Of a DNA stretch of 8,010 nucleotides, positions 5,470 through 8,010 are shown in pieces. The stretch's first letter is position 1. The number at the start of each line of letters is the position of its first letter. A model generated the notes under the pieces. The model did not search any database, was not told the DNA's origin, and saw nothing but the letters and a program-made list of their open reading frames with translations. This DNA comes from Candidatus Saccharibacteria bacterium CG10_big_fil_rev_8_21_14_0_10_47_8 (GTDB taxonomy: Bacteria; Patescibacteriota; Saccharimonadia; Saccharimonadales; UBA10212), in assembly GCA_002793885.1 (NCBI GenBank), contig PFEG01000049.1, positions 1 to 8,010 of the forward strand, written 5' to 3'. The translations under genes were made by a program, and so were the position numbers.

Positions 5470-8010
5470 TTATTGCAGGACTGCTTTCAGAAACTGGCCG
5501 GTGTAGCTATCTTTTGTTTTAGCAATCTGTTCCGGCGTACCGCTGGCTATAATTTGGCCGCCAGCCTCACCGCCTTCCGGACCCATATCAATAACATGAT
5601 CGGCGGATTTTATAACGTCTAGATTATGCTCTATCACCACCATGCTATTACCGGTATCTACTAGCGCGTGTAAAACATCTAAAAGCTTCGCGACGTCGGC
5701 CATGTGTAAGCCGGTTGTTGGTTCATCTAAAATATACAGCGTCCTACCGGTTGGACGGCGCGATAATTCAGTAGCCAACTTGACTCTTTGGGCCTCGCCG
5801 CCACTTAGGGTTGTAGCCGGTTGCCCGAGGTTGATATAACCGAGGCCGACGTCAACAAGAGTCTGAAGTTTGCGGGCAATCGATGGGATATTGGCGAAAA
5901 ATTCCAAGCCCTGTTCGCAAGTCATTTGCAGTATATCGCTGATGGTTTTTCCCCTGTAGTGAATCTCCAGCGCCTCGGGGTTATAGCGTTTGCCATGGCA
6001 AACCTCACAGGTTACGTAAACATCCGGCAAAAAGTGCATCTCTATTTTTATAACTCCGTCGCCCGAGCAATTTTCGCACCTACCACCTCTTACGTTAAAG
6101 CTAAAACGCCCAGCCTGGTATCCGCGTACTTTGGCTTCTGGCATGGCCGCAAACAGCTCCCGGATCGGGGTAAATAACCCCATGTAGGTTGCCGGATTGG
6201 AGCGCGGTGTCCGGCCAATCGGTGATTGGTCCACAACTATAACCTTATCAAGCAGTTTTATGCCCTCAATCTCATCGTGGCGGCCTGGCACAACATTGGC
6301 CCGCATCAGCCTGGCGCTTAGTTCGCGGGCCAGAATATCATTTATCAGGCTGGATTTACCCGACCCGCTTACACCGCTAACCACTACCAGTTGCCCCAGC
6401 GGCACTTCAACATCGATATTTTTAAGGTTATGCTCGCGCGCTCCGCGAATAACCAGTTTTTTGCCGTTGCCGGAGCGGCGTTTTTTGGGAGTAGCTATTT
6501 TCTTTTTGCCGCTTAAATATTCACCGGTTACTGAAGCCAGATTTTTTATGACATTTTCCGGTTTGCCGATAGCCACTACCTCGCCGCCATGAATGCCAGC
6601 GCCAGGCCCCATGTCTACTAAATAATCAGCGGTGCGGATGGTTTCCTCGTCGTGCTCAACCACAATTACGGTGTTACCCAGATCACGCAAGTGCTTAAGC
6701 GTATTGATCAGCCGTTTGTTGTCACGTTGGTGCAGGCCGATACTTGGCTCATCCAGCACATATAACACGCCTTGCAGGCCCGAGCCGATTTGGGTGGCTA
6801 AGCGTATGCGCTGGGCCTCGCCGCCGCTTAAAGTCGTGGCGCTGCGGGTAAGATCCAGGTAATTAAGCCCAACGTCTTGTAAAAATTTCAAACGGGCATT
6901 TATCTCTTTTAATACCTGCTTGGCGATTTTGGAATCGGTTTCGTTGAGGCGGAGATTGACGAAAAAACCAACGGCCCTATCAATCGAGAATTCACAAATG
7001 TCCATAATTGATTTATCGGCAACGGTTATGGCTAAGACTTCGGGCTTTAAACGCCGGCCGCTACAGGCATGACAGGGCCGTTCCTGCATAAAGCGCTCAA
7101 TGTCCCGGCGCATAAAGTCACTGTTGGTCTCCTTGTGGCGGCGTTCAAGGTTGGGAATTACCCCCTCGTAAGTAGTGTCAAAATGACGGCCGACGCTTAT
7201 CTGGATACTATATTTTTGACTGCCCGTACCATAAAAAATCTTATCCAGCTGATCCCGGCTTAGCTCGCTTGTAGGTATTTGCAGGCTGAATCCATAGGCA
7301 TCGGCTACGGCTTGCAGTTTCTTATTATACCAAGCATCGGCGTTGAAACGATTAAACGGCCTTATAGCGCCTTCGGCGATTGTCAGCCGGCCGTTGGGGA
7401 TCACCAGCTCCGGGTCAACTTCTAAACGCGAACCAAGTCCGGTGCAAACAGGGCAGGCTCCCTGGGGCGCATTAAAACTAAAAGTCCGCGGCTCAAGTTC
7501 CGGTATGTGAATGTCCGGATGATCTATGCAAGCATATTTAAGACTGTAGCTAGAGTCTTCTTTGGTATCGGCGTTGTTAACAACCAGATGGCCCTCAGCT
7601 ATATCCAAAGCTTGTTCTATCGATTGGCTCAAGCGGCCCCGGCTATTTTCATCGTTAACCAGCCTGTCTACGACGATTTCGATGGAATGTTTATAGTTCT
7701 TGTCGAGCAATGGGAATTCATCCAAAGCATACACTACCCCGTCTACTCGGGCACGAGCAAAACCACCGCGCATAAATTGTTCCGGTATGTGTTCAAATGC
7801 GCCTTTTTTCGCAAGTACCACTGGTGCCAATACCATCAACCGAAAGTTTTTATATTTGCCAGCGATTTGTTCAACTATGGCACCCGTAGTTTGCCGGGTG
7901 ACGGGTTTGCCACAAATCGGGCAGTGCGGAGTACCAGTGCGGGCAAACAACAGACGCAAATAATCATAAATCTCAGTTACCGTCGCTACGGTACTGCGCG
8001 GATTACGGCT
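5470..8010 (-). CDS. uvrA: excinuclease ABC subunit UvrA, 5' end beyond window edge
   Basis: UvrA is the dimeric ABC-type ATPase that finds bulky DNA lesions and loads UvrB. The frame is open to the right edge, where it begins SRNPRSTVATVTEIYDYLRLL, a conserved internal stretch. About the first 100 residues, including the first Walker A, are therefore outside; 846 residues are visible, then TAA. Seen in order: the UvrB-binding and insertion regions; zinc site 1 (7444-7530, C-x2-H ... C-x2-C around ELEPRTFSFNAPQGACPVC); ABC signature LSGGEAQRIRLA and Walker B LYVLDEPSIGLHQRD of the first ATPase; the second Walker A GVSGSGKSS (6349-6375); zinc site 2 (5998-6078, CENC ... CEVC around GDGVIKIEMHFLPD); and the second signature LSGGEAQRVKLA with LYILDEPTTGLH. 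It ends 12 bp from the DedA stop, tail to tail. uvrB is not in the window. All visible catalytic motifs are intact. Confidence 0.97.
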   Translation of the reverse strand, partial: SRNPRSTVATVTEIYDYLRLLFARTGTPHCPICGKPVTRQTTGAIVEQIAGKYKNFRLMVLAPVVLAKKGAFEHIPEQFMRGGFARARVDGVVYALDEFPLLDKNYKHSIEIVVDRLVNDENSRGRLSQSIEQALDIAEGHLVVNNADTKEDSSYSLKYACIDHPDIHIPELEPRTFSFNAPQGACPVCTGLGSRLEVDPELVIPNGRLTIAEGAIRPFNRFNADAWYNKKLQAVADAYGFSLQIPTSELSRDQLDKIFYGTGSQKYSIQISVGRHFDTTYEGVIPNLERRHKETNSDFMRRDIERFMQERPCHACSGRRLKPEVLAITVADKSIMDICEFSIDRAVGFFVNLRLNETDSKIAKQVLKEINARLKFLQDVGLNYLDLTRSATTLSGGEAQRIRLATQIGSGLQGVLYVLDEPSIGLHQRDNKRLINTLKHLRDLGNTVIVVEHDEETIRTADYLVDMGPGAGIHGGEVVAIGKPENVIKNLASVTGEYLSGKKKIATPKKRRSGNGKKLVIRGAREHNLKNIDVEVPLGQLVVVSGVSGSGKSSLINDILARELSARLMRANVVPGRHDEIEGIKLLDKVIVVDQSPIGRTPRSNPATYMGLFTPIRELFAAMPEAKVRGYQAGRFSFNVRGGRCENCSGDGVIKIEMHFLPDVYVTCEVCHGKRYNPEALEIHYRGKTISDILQMTCEQGLEFFANIPSIARKLQTLVDVGLGYINLGQPATTLSGGEAQRVKLATELSRRPTGRTLYILDEPTTGLHMADVAKLLDVLHALVDTGNSMVVIEHNLDVIKSADHVIDMGPEGGEAGGQIIASGTPEQIAKTKDSYTGQFLKAVLQ

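Noticed and set aside
5821..6177. 118-codon open frame on the plus strand inside uvrA
   Set aside because: Antisense to zinc site 2 of UvrA, with no recognisable domain or start signal.
6197..6592. 131-codon open frame on the plus strand inside uvrA
   Set aside because: Antisense to conserved UvrA motifs (second Walker A region), with no family resemblance and Ser/Leu/Pro-rich composition typical of a shadow frame.
7905..7930. CPICGKPV near the visible N-terminus of UvrA as a zinc finger
   Set aside because: No second ligand pair follows at a fitting distance, and the matching position in other UvrA proteins is not one of the two zinc sites.
7957..7959. TTG as the start codon of uvrA, giving an 829-residue protein
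   Set aside because: The frame stays open to the right edge and reads conserved UvrA sequence (SRNPRSTVATVTEIYDY) upstream, so the TTG is an internal leucine codon and the gene is simply cut by the window.
1..8010. Recoded UGA, CRISPR arrays, insertion sequences, tRNA or rRNA genes
   Set aside because: No gene contains an in-frame TGA, no regularly spaced repeats or transposase frames are seen, and no cloverleaf or rRNA-like stretch was recognised; coding sequence fills nearly all of the window.

Overview
The window is ordinary housekeeping DNA from a bacterium. I infer a member of the Candidate Phyla Radiation (Patescibacteria), most likely Saccharibacteria (TM7). This rests on the style of several proteins: a solute-binding protein held by an N-terminal membrane anchor and placed directly after secG, a short 502-residue UvrC, a minimal 71-residue SecG and a long L25 with an acidic tail. 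No phylogeny was computed, so phylum level is moderately supported and anything finer is a guess. The genes end in TAA or TAG and none reads through an in-frame TGA, so the code looks standard. This argues against the UGA=Gly lineages Gracilibacteria and Absconditabacteria.

Layout: five genes run on the minus strand from about 4720 down to 1, in the order ribosomal protein L25 (rplY/ctc), uvrC, a four-helix membrane protein of the phage_holin_4_2 (PF04020) type, secG, and a membrane-anchored family 5 (peptide/oligopeptide type) solute-binding protein that runs off the left edge. The holin-like gene, secG and the binding-protein gene are packed with 1-11 nt gaps and are probably one transcription unit. 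A DedA-family membrane protein (4810-5457) is the only plus-strand gene. It is divergent from L25 across an 89-bp shared regulatory region and convergent, with a 12-bp gap, to uvrA. uvrA fills 5470-8010 and lacks about its first 100 codons beyond the right edge.

Functionally, UvrA (damage recognition) and UvrC (dual incision) belong to the same nucleotide excision repair pathway. SecG, the binding protein, the holin-like protein and DedA all concern the membrane or envelope.

I found no mobile element, CRISPR array, tRNA, rRNA or obviously novel multigene system. The points most worth checking are a completely cysteine-free UvrC that has lost the ligands of the family's [4Fe-4S] cluster; extended -10 promoters placed so close to start codons that leaderless mRNAs are likely; a pair of TGGGGA repeats sitting exactly in the -35 slots of two divergent promoters; and a 22-bp near-palindrome directly upstream of uvrC. 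Every intergenic gap is under 100 bp, so there is no long non-coding stretch.
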